Origin: DASRRB01 sp036732755
GTDB taxonomy: Bacteria > Planctomycetota > B15-G4 > SIAN01
Assembly: GCA_036732755.1 (NCBI GenBank)
Contig: DAINBU010000007.1
Span: 21,996-85,995, forward strand
Length of the DNA: 64,000 nt
Reading direction: 5' to 3'
Shown here one piece after another: positions 25,398-33,932 of this stretch (position 1 is its first letter; each line of letters begins with the position of its first letter). The notes under the pieces were generated by a model. That model searched no databases, had not been told where the DNA came from, and worked only from the letters and a program-made list of their open reading frames with translations. The position numbers and the translations under genes were made by a program.

Positions 25398-28390
25398 GGC
25401 CGCCGCGCGCGCCGCCGGAGCGGGCGGAGCCTTCGAGCGGGCCGGGCGTGCCGCCCTCGGGCCGTCTCGTCATCGTCAAGCTCTGGTACCAGAACGACTT
25501 CGGAACCTTCGGGCTGCGCGACGAGCGGCTCACGCGGGCGCTCGTCGACGATCCGCGCGTCGCGTGCGTCCTGCACGTCGAACCGCCGGTCGCGCGCGAG
25601 GCGCTCGACGAGGCGCCGCGCGGCGACCGCGAGCGCGACGCGCTGCTCGAGCGGACGCGCGCCCGCGCGCGCGGGGTCATCGACGGCAAGCTGCGCCTCT
25701 TCACGCCGGCGGTCGCGCGCACGGAGCGCGATCCGTGGGCGTCGGTCCTGCCCCAGGTCGCGCGCGCCTGCGCCGACGCCGGCGCGTTCGCTGGCCCGTC
25801 GCTGCTCTGGGCGAGCGCGCCGGGCGTGCTCGCCGACCGCGTCGTCGCCTCGTTCGGCGAGCGCTTCACCTGGCTCCTGACCGAGGTCGAGGACGACCAC
25901 CGCGAGTACGCCGCCCCGCGCAGCGAGGAGCGGCTCGCGCTGCAGCGCCGCTACGAACGGCTGGTCCGGGCGAGCGACCTCCTGATCTCGAACTCGCCGG
26001 CGATGGTCGCCGAGTGGTCGCGGCTGCAGCCGGTCGCGCACTGCATCCGCAACGCCGTCGACGCGAGCGCCTACGCGACGCCGGCGCCGGAGCCGGAGTC
26101 GATCGCGGCGCTCGAGCGGCCGCGCATCACCTACGCCGGCAACCTGCGCCTGCGCCTGCGGCCGGAGCTCCTGATCGCGGTCGCGCGCGCCTTCCCGCAG
26201 GCGACCGTGCTGCTGGCCGGGACGGGCGGAGAAGAATTGCTCGCCGCGCTGCGGCGCATCGACGAACGCGCGCTCGCGAACGTCCATTGGATCGGGGCGC
26301 GGCCGTATTCCGAAGTGCCCGCCCTGCTGCAGCACAGCGACGTCCTGATCGTGCCGCACCAGGAGGGCGCGCTCACCGAGGGCATGGACCCGCAGAAGAT
26401 CTTCGAATACCTCGCGAGCGGGCGGCCGATCGTGAGCACGCCGGTCGCGGGGGCGCGCGAGCACGACGGCGCGCTGCGCCTCGCGCGCAGCGAGGCGGAG
26501 TTCGTCGCCGCCGTCGGCGCGGCCCTCGCCGAGGACGACGCCGCGGCCGCGGCGCGCCGCCGCGCGCTCGGCACGCAGCGCACCTGGCACGACGCCGCGC
26601 GCGCGGTCGTCGACGCGGCGCTGCGCGTGGGCGAGCCCGGCGCGCGCCGCCGCCTCGAGAAGCGCGTGGCCTACTTCCAGCACGACCGCCCCGAGGTGCG
26701 CGCGCTCGTGCCGCCGCTCGCGACGCGCGTGCTCGACGTGGGCTGCGGCGCGGGGCTGCTCGGCGGGGCGCTGCGCTTCCGCCGCGGCGCGCGCGTCACC
26801 GGCATCGAGATCGACCGGACGGCCGCGGCGCGCGCCGGCGAGGAGCTCGACGACGTGCGCGTCGGCGACGCGCTCGCGTGCATGCGCTCGCTGCCCGCCG
26901 CCAACTTCGACGCGGTCGTCTTTGCCGACGTGCTCGAGCACCTCGCTGCACCGGAAGAGGCGCTCGTACAGGCGCGCCGCCTCCTCGCACCCGGCGGCGT
27001 CGTCGTCGCGAGCCTGCCGAACGTGCGCCACTGGTCGGTCGTGCGCCAGCTCCTCGCCGGCGAATTCCGCTACGAGGCGGCCGGCATCCTCGACCGCACC
27101 CACCTGCGCTTCTTCACGCGCGCCAGCGCGCGCCGCCTCTTCGCGGAGAGCGGCTTCGAGGTCGGCCACGCCGAGGGGACGCGCTGGGCCGAAGACGGCG
27201 CGCCGCACGAGGTCGTCGCCGCGCTCGAGCGCGCCGGCGTCGACGTGCGCGGCTTCGCCGAGGAGTCGCGCGACCACCAGCTGCTCTTCGTGGCGCGCCC
27301 GGCCGCCGTCGTCGCCGCGTCCGCGCCGGCCGCCGTCGCCGCCGCGCCGCGCGCGAGCGTCGTGATCCCGGTCTGCAACGCCGTCGACTACACGCGCGCC
27401 TGCCTCGACGAGCTCGCGCGGCGCGGCGCCGGACTCGAGGTGGTCGTCGTCGACAACGGCTCGAGCGACGGCACGCGCGAGCTGCTCGCCGGCCGGCCGC
27501 ACGTCCGCACGATCCGCAACGAGGAGAACCGCGGCTTCGCGGGCGCGGTGAACCAGGGGCTCGCGGCCGCGACGGCGCCGCTCGTATGCGTGCTGAACAA
27601 CGACACGCTCCTGACCGACGGCTGGCTCGAGCCGCTGATCGCGCGCCTCGAGGCCGACCCGCGCGTCGCGCTCGTCGGCCCGTGCACGAGCTACGCGAAG
27701 GGGCGCCAGCAGGTCGACCTGACCGGCGGCGAGCGGCCGCTGCGCGACCTCGACGACATGCGCGAGCTCGCGGCACGCTGGTGCGAGCGCGAGCGCGGCA
27801 AGAGCGAGGACGTCGCCTTCCTCTCCGGCTTCTGCTTCGTGGCGCGCCGCGCCGACCTGCTCCCGCTCGGCGGGCTCGCATCGGAGTACGGGCGCGGGAC
27901 CTTCGAGGACGACGAGCTCTGCCGCCGCCTGCGCCGCGCCGGACGGCGCCTCGTGATCGCGCGCGATGCCTTCGTCTGGCACTTCGGGAACCGGACCTTC
28001 CAGGCGCTCGGCGTCGACCTGCAGCGGCAGCAGGCCGAGAACTGGAAGACCTTCGCCGCGCGCCACTCGGGCGACGCCGCCCTGCTCGCGCGCGCCGCGG
28101 CCGAGTCGAACCGGTGGGGCGACGTGCTGAAGCTCGCCGTCACCGCGCTGCGCGCCGCGCCGGCCGACCTCGACGCGCTCTGGTTCTCGGCGCTCGCGAC
28201 CGCGCGGCTCGGCCGGCCGCAGGAGGCGGTGAAGCTCCTCGACCATTACCTCGCGCGCTGCCCCGACGACCCGCTCGCAAAGTCGCTCCGCAGCGGCTCC
28301 GAAGCGCTTTCCGGGTCGCCGCCCGCGGCCCGGAACGCGGTTCCGGGCGCGGCCCCCGACGGAAGTCGCGACGTCGTCGTAACTGCTTGA
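25388..28390 (+). CDS. Fused glycosyltransferase (GT4), methyltransferase and glycosyltransferase (GT2)
   Basis: 1000 residues holding three enzymes. Residues about 18-425 form a GT4 (GT-B) domain with the C-terminal donor site EGMDPQKIFEYLASGRPIV. Residues about 428-645 form a class I SAM methyltransferase (LDVGCGAGLLGG at about 448, FADVLEHLAAPEEAL, PNVRHWS). Residues about 655-890 form a GT2 domain (ASVVIPVCN, VVVDNGSSDGT, VLNNDTLLTDGW, EDDELCRRLRRAG). A short TPR-like tail follows. It could build and methylate a glycan on flagellar or surface proteins. ATG 25388 overlaps the previous gene. No transmembrane segment, so it is cytoplasmic. Confidence 0.8.
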   Translation: MPVRPPRAPPERAEPSSGPGVPPSGRLVIVKLWYQNDFGTFGLRDERLTRALVDDPRVACVLHVEPPVAREALDEAPRGDRERDALLERTRARARGVIDGKLRLFTPAVARTERDPWASVLPQVARACADAGAFAGPSLLWASAPGVLADRVVASFGERFTWLLTEVEDDHREYAAPRSEERLALQRRYERLVRASDLLISNSPAMVAEWSRLQPVAHCIRNAVDASAYATPAPEPESIAALERPRITYAGNLRLRLRPELLIAVARAFPQATVLLAGTGGEELLAALRRIDERALANVHWIGARPYSEVPALLQHSDVLIVPHQEGALTEGMDPQKIFEYLASGRPIVSTPVAGAREHDGALRLARSEAEFVAAVGAALAEDDAAAAARRRALGTQRTWHDAARAVVDAALRVGEPGARRRLEKRVAYFQHDRPEVRALVPPLATRVLDVGCGAGLLGGALRFRRGARVTGIEIDRTAAARAGEELDDVRVGDALACMRSLPAANFDAVVFADVLEHLAAPEEALVQARRLLAPGGVVVASLPNVRHWSVVRQLLAGEFRYEAAGILDRTHLRFFTRASARRLFAESGFEVGHAEGTRWAEDGAPHEVVAALERAGVDVRGFAEESRDHQLLFVARPAAVVAASAPAAVAAAPRASVVIPVCNAVDYTRACLDELARRGAGLEVVVVDNGSSDGTRELLAGRPHVRTIRNEENRGFAGAVNQGLAAATAPLVCVLNNDTLLTDGWLEPLIARLEADPRVALVGPCTSYAKGRQQVDLTGGERPLRDLDDMRELAARWCERERGKSEDVAFLSGFCFVARRADLLPLGGLASEYGRGTFEDDELCRRLRRAGRRLVIARDAFVWHFGNRTFQALGVDLQRQQAENWKTFAARHSGDAALLARAAAESNRWGDVLKLAVTALRAAPADLDALWFSALATARLGRPQEAVKLLDHYLARCPDDPLAKSLRSGSEALSGSPPAARNAVPGAAPDGSRDVVVTA

Positions 28391-28420
28391 CAACAAAAGT
28401 CTTGTGATTCACGGACCGGA

Positions 28421-28436
28421 CGGCACGGGCGCTGCC
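28421..28436 (+). promoter_or_regulatory. Candidate sigma-54 promoter before flgF
   Basis: CGGCACGGGCGCTGCC: GG at 28422-28423 and GC at 28434-28435 with the required 10-base spacing, and a full GGCACG at -24 (consensus TGGCACG-N4-TTGCA). An FlrC-like sigma-54 activator is encoded at 50616. The start site would fall near 28447, very close to the flgF ATG at 28451, which fits better if translation starts at 28511. Confidence 0.5.
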
Positions 28437-28450
28437 AAAGGCGGCGCGCC

Positions 28451-29206
28451 ATGTCGACCCCTGCCACCGCTTCGGTCCGCTCGATCGACCCGCGCAGCGC
28501 CCCGCGCGCGATGGCGTTCGCGATGCACGGTCTCGAGAAGCGCTTCGAGATCGTCGCCTCGAACCTCGCCAACGCCGAGACGGCGGGTCACAAGCGGCTG
28601 ATCGCCCGCTCCGAACTCTTCTCGCAGGAGCTCGCGAGCGCGAAGGCGTCCGACCCGGCCGCGCCCGACCGCTCCGTCGTGCGCGACTTCACGCAGGGCG
28701 ACCTGCTCGACACCGGCGACCCGATGGACGTCGCGATCGACGGCCCCGGCTTTTTTGCGGTGGAACTCAACGGTCGGACGCAGTTCACGCGCGCGCTCCA
28801 CCTGCACGCGGAGCCGGACGGGACGCTGGTCGACGAGCACGGCGGCCGCGTCCTCGGCGAGGGCGGCCCGCTGCGCCTCGGCAGCCCGACTTCGAAGTTC
28901 GAGGTCCAGAACGACGGCACGGTCAAGGGCGACGGCGCCGACGTCGGCCGCCTGCGCCTCGTCAACTTCGTCGAGCCGCAGCGCCTCGACGACGCGACCG
29001 GCGGCTACTGGCGCGCCGACGACCGCCTCGAGGTGACCGGAGCGCAGGGAGCGCAGGTGCGGCAGCGCCAGCGCGAGCGCTCCAACGTGAACGCGCTCGA
29101 CGAGCTGGTGAACCTGATCGCGGTGCAGCGGCAGTACGAGGCCGCGCAACGCGCGATCTCGGTCGAGAGCGAGCTGCGCCGCCGCCTGAACGACGGCCTG
29201 CGCTGA
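28451..29206 (+). CDS. flgF: Proximal rod protein FlgF
   Basis: 251 residues. Flagellar basal-body rod signature FEIVASNLANAETAGHKR near the N-terminus and the C-terminal helix SNVNALDELVNLIAVQRQYEAAQRAI identify an axial rod protein; position directly before flgG makes it FlgF. The N-terminus is extended by about 20 residues compared with usual FlgF, and a second ATG at 28511 (MAFAMHGLEKR) matches the family start better. Neither start has a good ribosome-binding site. First gene of the flgFGAHIJNKL run. Confidence 0.88.
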   Translation: MSTPATASVRSIDPRSAPRAMAFAMHGLEKRFEIVASNLANAETAGHKRLIARSELFSQELASAKASDPAAPDRSVVRDFTQGDLLDTGDPMDVAIDGPGFFAVELNGRTQFTRALHLHAEPDGTLVDEHGGRVLGEGGPLRLGSPTSKFEVQNDGTVKGDGADVGRLRLVNFVEPQRLDDATGGYWRADDRLEVTGAQGAQVRQRQRERSNVNALDELVNLIAVQRQYEAAQRAISVESELRRRLNDGLR

Positions 29207-29243
29207 GACGGACGACGCACGGAATCCAAGGGGGGGACGCGAG

Positions 29244-30032
29244 ATGATGAAGGGGCTCTACACCGCGGCGACGGGGATGAAGGTCCAGCAGACCAACGTC
29301 GACGTCATCGCGAACAACCTCGCGAACGTGAACACGGCGGGGTTCAAGCGCACGCAGGCCAACTTCCAGGACCTGCTCTACGTCGTCCTGAAGGAGCCCG
29401 GCGCCCTGTCCCAGAACGGCTTCGCGACGCCGTCCGGCGTGCAGATCGGCTCGGGCGCCGAGCTGACCTCCACGACCAAGGTCTTCACGCCCGGCGTGAT
29501 CGAGCAGACCGGCCGCTCGCTCGACCTCGCGATCATGGGCGAGGGCTTCTTCACGGTCGAGCTCCCGAACGGCCAGAAGGCCTACACGCGCGACGGCGGG
29601 CTTTCCATCGACGGCAACGGCGCCCTCACGACGTCGCAGGGCTTCAAGATCGAGCCGAACATCACGATCCCCAACACTGCCAGCAAGAACCTCGCGATCG
29701 CGCCCGACGGCACGGTCACGATCGTCAACAGCGACGGCACGACGTCGCAGGTCGGCCAGCTCACCATCACGCGCTTCCCCAACGACGCGGGGCTGCGCGC
29801 CGGCGGCGGCAACTTGATGTACGAGACCGCCTCGTCCGGCGCGCCGTCGCAGGTGTCGCCCGGCGTCGACGGCACCGGCACGCTCGGCCAGAGCATGCTC
29901 GAGCGCTCGAACGTCGACGTGGTCGGCGAGCTGGTGAACCTCATCACCGCGCAGCGCGCCTACGAGATCAACTCGAAGGCGATCAAGGCGGGCGACGAGA
30001 TGCTCCAGGAAACCGCGGGCCTGGTGCGCTGA
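29244..30032 (+). CDS. flgG: Distal rod protein FlgG
   Basis: 262 residues, the usual length. N-terminus LYTAATGMKVQQTNVDVIAN with LANVNTAGFKR and C-terminus SNVDVVGELVNLITAQRAYEI-type with IKAGDEMLQ are classic for FlgG. Two adjacent ATG codons (29244, 29247) follow a purine-rich GGGGGGACGCGAG. flgA follows after 5 bp. Confidence 0.96.
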   Translation: MMKGLYTAATGMKVQQTNVDVIANNLANVNTAGFKRTQANFQDLLYVVLKEPGALSQNGFATPSGVQIGSGAELTSTTKVFTPGVIEQTGRSLDLAIMGEGFFTVELPNGQKAYTRDGGLSIDGNGALTTSQGFKIEPNITIPNTASKNLAIAPDGTVTIVNSDGTTSQVGQLTITRFPNDAGLRAGGGNLMYETASSGAPSQVSPGVDGTGTLGQSMLERSNVDVVGELVNLITAQRAYEINSKAIKAGDEMLQETAGLVR

Positions 30033-30037
30033 GCCCC

Positions 30038-31036
30038 ATGAAGCTCCTCGTCCTGCTCTGCGCGCTCGCGAGCGAACCTCGCGAACCCGGCGAAGAGATC
30101 GCCGCGCCGCTCCTGCCCGTTCCCAAGGAGCTGCTGGTCGTCCTCAAGCCGGGCGCGGAGGTGCGCCACACCCCGGTCGTGCTCGCCGACGTGGCCGACC
30201 TGAACGGCCCCGGCGCCGCCGTGGCGCGCGCCCGCTCGCTCGAGCTCGGCCCGGCGCCCGCGTCGGGCCGCCCGCGCCGCATCACGCCGGCCGGCATCCT
30301 GCTCGCCGCGCGCCTCGCGGGGCTCGAGCTCGACCGGCGCCGCATCGTCGGCGCGCCCGACGTCGAGGTCTCGGCCAACTGGCACGAGCTCGCCGCCGAC
30401 GCCGTGATCGAGGCCGCTGAGCGCCACCTCCAGAAGGAGACCGCGCAGCTCGGCGACCGCATCGTCATGGAGCGCGTCTCCCGTCCCGACGCCGTGCCGC
30501 TGCTCGACGGCGGCGGCGACGCGGCGTTCGCCAGCTCGCTGGTCGGGAAGCCGACCAGCGGCCAGGTGCAGGTGAAGGTGAGCGTCTTCCAGGGCGCGAC
30601 GCTCGTCGGCGAGCGCGTCGTGGTGCTCAAGATCCGCCGCTTCGGCCACCAGCTCCGCCTGCTCACCGACGTGCGGCAGGGCGAGCGCGTGACCGCCGAG
30701 CAGGTGATCGTGATCGACGGCGAGTGGACCAACGTCCCGGGCGTGCCGGTCGCGGCCGCTTCGGAGATCGCCGGCCACGTCGCGCGCCGCGACCTCGCCG
30801 CCGGCGCCGTGCTGGTGAAGGAGGCGTTCGAGGCGCCGCAGCTCGTCGACAAGGGCGGGACGGTGCGCTGCGTCCTGCGCGACGGCGCGCTCGAGATCGT
30901 GCTGAGCTGCGTCGCGCAGAAGCCCGGCCGCCGCGGCGAGACCATCCCGGTGACGAATCCGACCACGCAGCGGACGCTGCAGGTCGAGCTGATCGAGCGG
31001 CGTCCGACGGGCGAAGTCGTCGCCCGCGTGAAGTGA
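30038..31036 (+). CDS. flgA: P-ring assembly chaperone FlgA
   Basis: 332 residues with a short signal peptide (LLVLLCALA). The C-terminal SAF/FlgA domain covers about residues 205-330 (VRQGERVTAEQVIVIDGEW, IAGHVARRDLAAGAVLV, GRRGETIPVTNPTTQRTLQV). It helps FlgI form the periplasmic P-ring. Lies between flgG and flgH as in many bacteria. Confidence 0.9.
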   Translation: MKLLVLLCALASEPREPGEEIAAPLLPVPKELLVVLKPGAEVRHTPVVLADVADLNGPGAAVARARSLELGPAPASGRPRRITPAGILLAARLAGLELDRRRIVGAPDVEVSANWHELAADAVIEAAERHLQKETAQLGDRIVMERVSRPDAVPLLDGGGDAAFASSLVGKPTSGQVQVKVSVFQGATLVGERVVVLKIRRFGHQLRLLTDVRQGERVTAEQVIVIDGEWTNVPGVPVAAASEIAGHVARRDLAAGAVLVKEAFEAPQLVDKGGTVRCVLRDGALEIVLSCVAQKPGRRGETIPVTNPTTQRTLQVELIERRPTGEVVARVK

Positions 31037-31074
31037 GGGGACCCACGGTGACGGACCTTGCGAGGGGCGGAGCG

Positions 31075-31683
31075 ATGGGCAGCGCGCGGATCGTCGTGGC
31101 GGCGGCGCTGGCGACGGCGCTTCTTTGCGAAGGCGCCTCCGCGCAGTCGCTGTGGGGGAAGCCGGGCACCAGCCGGCGCGGCTCGATCGCCGACCACTCG
31201 GCGCTCGAGATCGGCGACCTCGTGACCGTGGTCGTGAGCGAGGCGCAGACGCTCCAGGACAACGGCAAGCTCGAGACCAACAAGAGCTCCGGCCTCGACA
31301 GCGCGCTTCAGGTCTTCGACATCCATCCCGAGACGTTCGGGACGCTGCCGGCCGTCAAGTACACCAGCAGCCGCAACGTCGACGGCGAGACCAAGTACTC
31401 GCAGCAGGGCCGGTTCGAGACGCGGCTGTCGGCCGTCGTCCTCGACGTCAAGCCCAACGGCGCGCTGCTGATCGAGGGGCGCCGCACGATCCACCTCGAC
31501 GGCGACGTGAAGGAGATGCGCGTGCGCGGCCTGGTGCGGCCGGTCGACATCGGCTCCGACAACGTCGTGAGCAGCGACCGCATCGCCGACGCCGACATCC
31601 TCTACGACAGCGAAGGCGGCCGCAGCAACGTCGTGCACAAGAACTGGTTCGAGAAGCTCCTCGACGTCCTGTGGCCGTTCTGA
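31075..31683 (+). CDS. flgH: L-ring protein FlgH, apparently not a lipoprotein
   Basis: 202 residues forming the outer-membrane L-ring. Conserved parts: LEIGDLVTVVVSEAQTLQDNG, then a beta region with NGALLIEGRRTIHLDGDVKEMRVRG-type sequence and NVVSSDRIADADILYDSEG. ATG 31075 gives a clean signal peptide ending ASA-QS; a GTG at 31048 with AGGGG upstream would add nine residues. FlgH is normally lipidated, but no proper lipobox is seen (the only early Cys follows ALL). Confidence 0.92.
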   Translation: MGSARIVVAAALATALLCEGASAQSLWGKPGTSRRGSIADHSALEIGDLVTVVVSEAQTLQDNGKLETNKSSGLDSALQVFDIHPETFGTLPAVKYTSSRNVDGETKYSQQGRFETRLSAVVLDVKPNGALLIEGRRTIHLDGDVKEMRVRGLVRPVDIGSDNVVSSDRIADADILYDSEGGRSNVVHKNWFEKLLDVLWPF

Positions 31684-31697
31684 CCGGAGCCTTGTCG

Positions 31698-32975
31698 ATG
31701 CTCGCCCCGATCCTCCTCGCCGCGCTCCTCCCGCAGGTCCCGGCCCCCGGCCCGACGCCGGTCCCGGTCCCGATCCCGCTGCCGACGCCCGACCGGCGCG
31801 CCGAGCCGGTCGTCTACCCGACGCCGATCGTGCCCTACGCCGACGGCGGCGCCGGACTCGACGTCCCGCCCTCGACCGCCCACGCGACGGTGACGCCGAT
31901 CGCGCCGGTCGAGGGTCCGGCGCAGCCCGACGTGCCGGTCGAGGACGTGCACGTGCGCATCCTCGACCTCGTCGAGATCGACGGCGTGCGCGCGAACCAG
32001 CTCGAGGGCGTCGGGATCGTCACCGGCCTCTCCGGCACCGGCGACAAGGGCAACGCCGCGCGCCAGGCGCTGGCGAACTACATCCGCCGCAACAACGTGA
32101 ACGTCGCGAACGCCGACGTCGACATCGGGAACGTGGCGCTCGTCACGGTCACCTGCCGCCTCGACCCGTGGAAGAAGTTCGGGATGCCGATCGACGTCTC
32201 GGTGCAGGCGGTGAACGGCGCCTCGTCGCTGTTCGGCGGCTTCCTGCTGCAGACCCCCCTCAAGGGCGCCGACAACGAGGTCTACGTCGTGGCGCAGGGC
32301 TCGGTCGCGGTCGGCGGCTTCTCGGGCGGCGGCAAGGCGGCGAGCGTCACGCAGAACCACCTCACCTCGGGCACGCTGACGGGCGGCGGCATCGTCGAGA
32401 AGGAGGTGCCGATGTCGGTGCTCTCCTCCGACGGGGAGCTGCATGTCCACCTGCGCTCGCCCAACTACGTGACGGCGACGCGCGTCGCGCGCGAGATCGC
32501 GCGCTTCTCCGCCGGCGCCCACGCGCTCGACGCGGCGACCATCCGCGTCGCGCTGCCGTCGGAGCGCATCGGCGACCCGATCGCCTTCATCGCGGAGCTC
32601 GGCGAGCACTCGATCGTGCCGGGCGACGAGGCGGTCGTCGTCGTGAACGAGCGCACCGGCACGGTCGTCGTCGGCCAGTACGTGCGCATCGCCACGGCCC
32701 TGATCACGCACGGCAACCTCACCATCTCCGTCGCCGAGTCGGAGCAGATCTCGCAGCCCAACGCCTTCTCCGAGGGGCAGACGGCGGCGGTGCAGCGCAC
32801 CGACGTCTCGGCCAACGTCGAGAGCCGCGGGCTCCAGGTCGTCGCCGGCGGCACGACGGTGAGCCAGCTCGCGAGCTCGCTCAACCGCCTCGGCGTCTCA
32901 CCGCGCGACCTCGTCGCGATCTTCCAGGCGCTGCAGCAGGCGGGCTACCTGCACGCCCGGCTGGAGATCCAGTGA
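31698..32975 (+). CDS. flgI: P-ring protein FlgI
   Basis: 425 residues with signal peptide and a Pro-rich linker (about 18-75), then the FlgI domain (ANQLEGVGIVTGLSGTGDKG; LVTVTCRLDPW; GGIVEKEVP; the C-terminal SLNRLGVSPRDLVAIFQALQQAGYLHA). Forms the periplasmic P-ring. Longer than enteric FlgI (365) because of the linker. The start of the next gene overlaps its stop by one base. Confidence 0.95.
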   Translation: MLAPILLAALLPQVPAPGPTPVPVPIPLPTPDRRAEPVVYPTPIVPYADGGAGLDVPPSTAHATVTPIAPVEGPAQPDVPVEDVHVRILDLVEIDGVRANQLEGVGIVTGLSGTGDKGNAARQALANYIRRNNVNVANADVDIGNVALVTVTCRLDPWKKFGMPIDVSVQAVNGASSLFGGFLLQTPLKGADNEVYVVAQGSVAVGGFSGGGKAASVTQNHLTSGTLTGGGIVEKEVPMSVLSSDGELHVHLRSPNYVTATRVAREIARFSAGAHALDAATIRVALPSERIGDPIAFIAELGEHSIVPGDEAVVVVNERTGTVVVGQYVRIATALITHGNLTISVAESEQISQPNAFSEGQTAAVQRTDVSANVESRGLQVVAGGTTVSQLASSLNRLGVSPRDLVAIFQALQQAGYLHARLEIQ

Positions 32976-33442
32976 TGGAAGGCGTCGTCCCGACCCATGC
33001 CTCGACGGCGGCCGGCGCGCTGCGCACGCTCGAGCTGCGGCGCGGCGAGGCGTCGCCCGCGATGCTCGCGAAGCTGAAGGAGCTCGGCCACGCCTTCGAC
33101 GCCGTCTTCGCCGGCACGCTGCTGGGCGAGCTCATGAAGCCCGCGATCGGCGCCGGACTCGGCGGCAGCGGGCCGGGCGCCTCGATCGTGGAAGGGATCC
33201 TCGAGCAGGGCCTCGCCGACCATCTCGGCAAGGCGGGCGGCTTCGGGATCGGCCGGATGCTCGAGAAGTCGCTGGCGCCGCTGCTCGCGACCGAGCCGGT
33301 TTCGATCGGCGAGCTCGAGAAGAACGGGAAGCACGCGGACGAAACCAACGAAGCGATCAGGAAGGCCGGCGCCGCCGCGGAAGCTCCGCGCGCGGCCGCG
33401 GCTTCGGCCGATCCGGCCATTTCAGGGGGAGGGGCACGATGA
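32975..33442 (+). CDS. flgJ: Rod-binding protein FlgJ, N-terminal domain only
   Basis: 155 residues. Residues about 30-100 match the rod-cap half of FlgJ (FDAVFAGTLLGELMKPAIG, VEGILEQGLADHLGKAGGFGIGRML). The C-terminal peptidoglycan hydrolase of enteric FlgJ is missing, so another enzyme must open the wall. The tail is Ala-rich. Overlaps flgN by ATGA. Confidence 0.82.
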   Translation: MEGVVPTHASTAAGALRTLELRRGEASPAMLAKLKELGHAFDAVFAGTLLGELMKPAIGAGLGGSGPGASIVEGILEQGLADHLGKAGGFGIGRMLEKSLAPLLATEPVSIGELEKNGKHADETNEAIRKAGAAAEAPRAAAASADPAISGGGAR

Positions 33443-33930
33443 AGCTCTTGCTGGACGCGCTCGAGCGCAACATCAACGAGGAGATCTCGGTCCAGATCGG
33501 GATCCAGGCGCTGCTCGACCAGCAGCTCGACATCCTGCTCAAGGGCGGCGTCGAGCGGCTGACCGGCGTACTCACCAACGCCGAGGCGGGCATCGTGCGC
33601 AGCCGCGAGCTCGAGGCGGAGCGCGCGCGCCTCCTCGCCCGCATCGCCGAGCAGATCGGCGTGCCGGCGAAGGAGCTCACGCTGAAGAAGATCGACGAGC
33701 ACGTCGGCGCCCAGGCCGGCGCGCTGCTCGACGCCGGCGGCGAGCTCAAGACGCTGATCGAGAAGATCCGCCAGGACAACCGGCAGGTCGGCCTGCTGCT
33801 GCGCCACTCGGTCCTCTTCATCGAGGACCTGGTGCGCGCGGTGACCGGCGGGGGCGAGGCGTCGCGCACCTACGCGAAGAGCGGCAAGGAAGAGCGGCGC
33901 ACCGGCGGCGCTCTGCTCGCCGAGGCTTGA
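33439..33930 (+). CDS. flgN: FlgK/FlgL chaperone FlgN
   Basis: 163 residues, all helical, with an FlgN-like spread (LLDQQLDILLKGGVERL, VRSRELEAERARLLARIAEQ, LIEKIRQDNRQVGLLLRHSV). Lies directly before flgK, its normal client, and two bases from it. Cytoplasmic. Confidence 0.82.
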   Translation: MKLLLDALERNINEEISVQIGIQALLDQQLDILLKGGVERLTGVLTNAEAGIVRSRELEAERARLLARIAEQIGVPAKELTLKKIDEHVGAQAGALLDAGGELKTLIEKIRQDNRQVGLLLRHSVLFIEDLVRAVTGGGEASRTYAKSGKEERRTGGALLAEA

Positions 33931-33932
33931 GC

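Noticed and set aside
28387..28392. TTGACA as a sigma-70 -35 box before flgF
   Set aside because: The hexamer is perfect, but no acceptable -10 lies 16-18 bases downstream.
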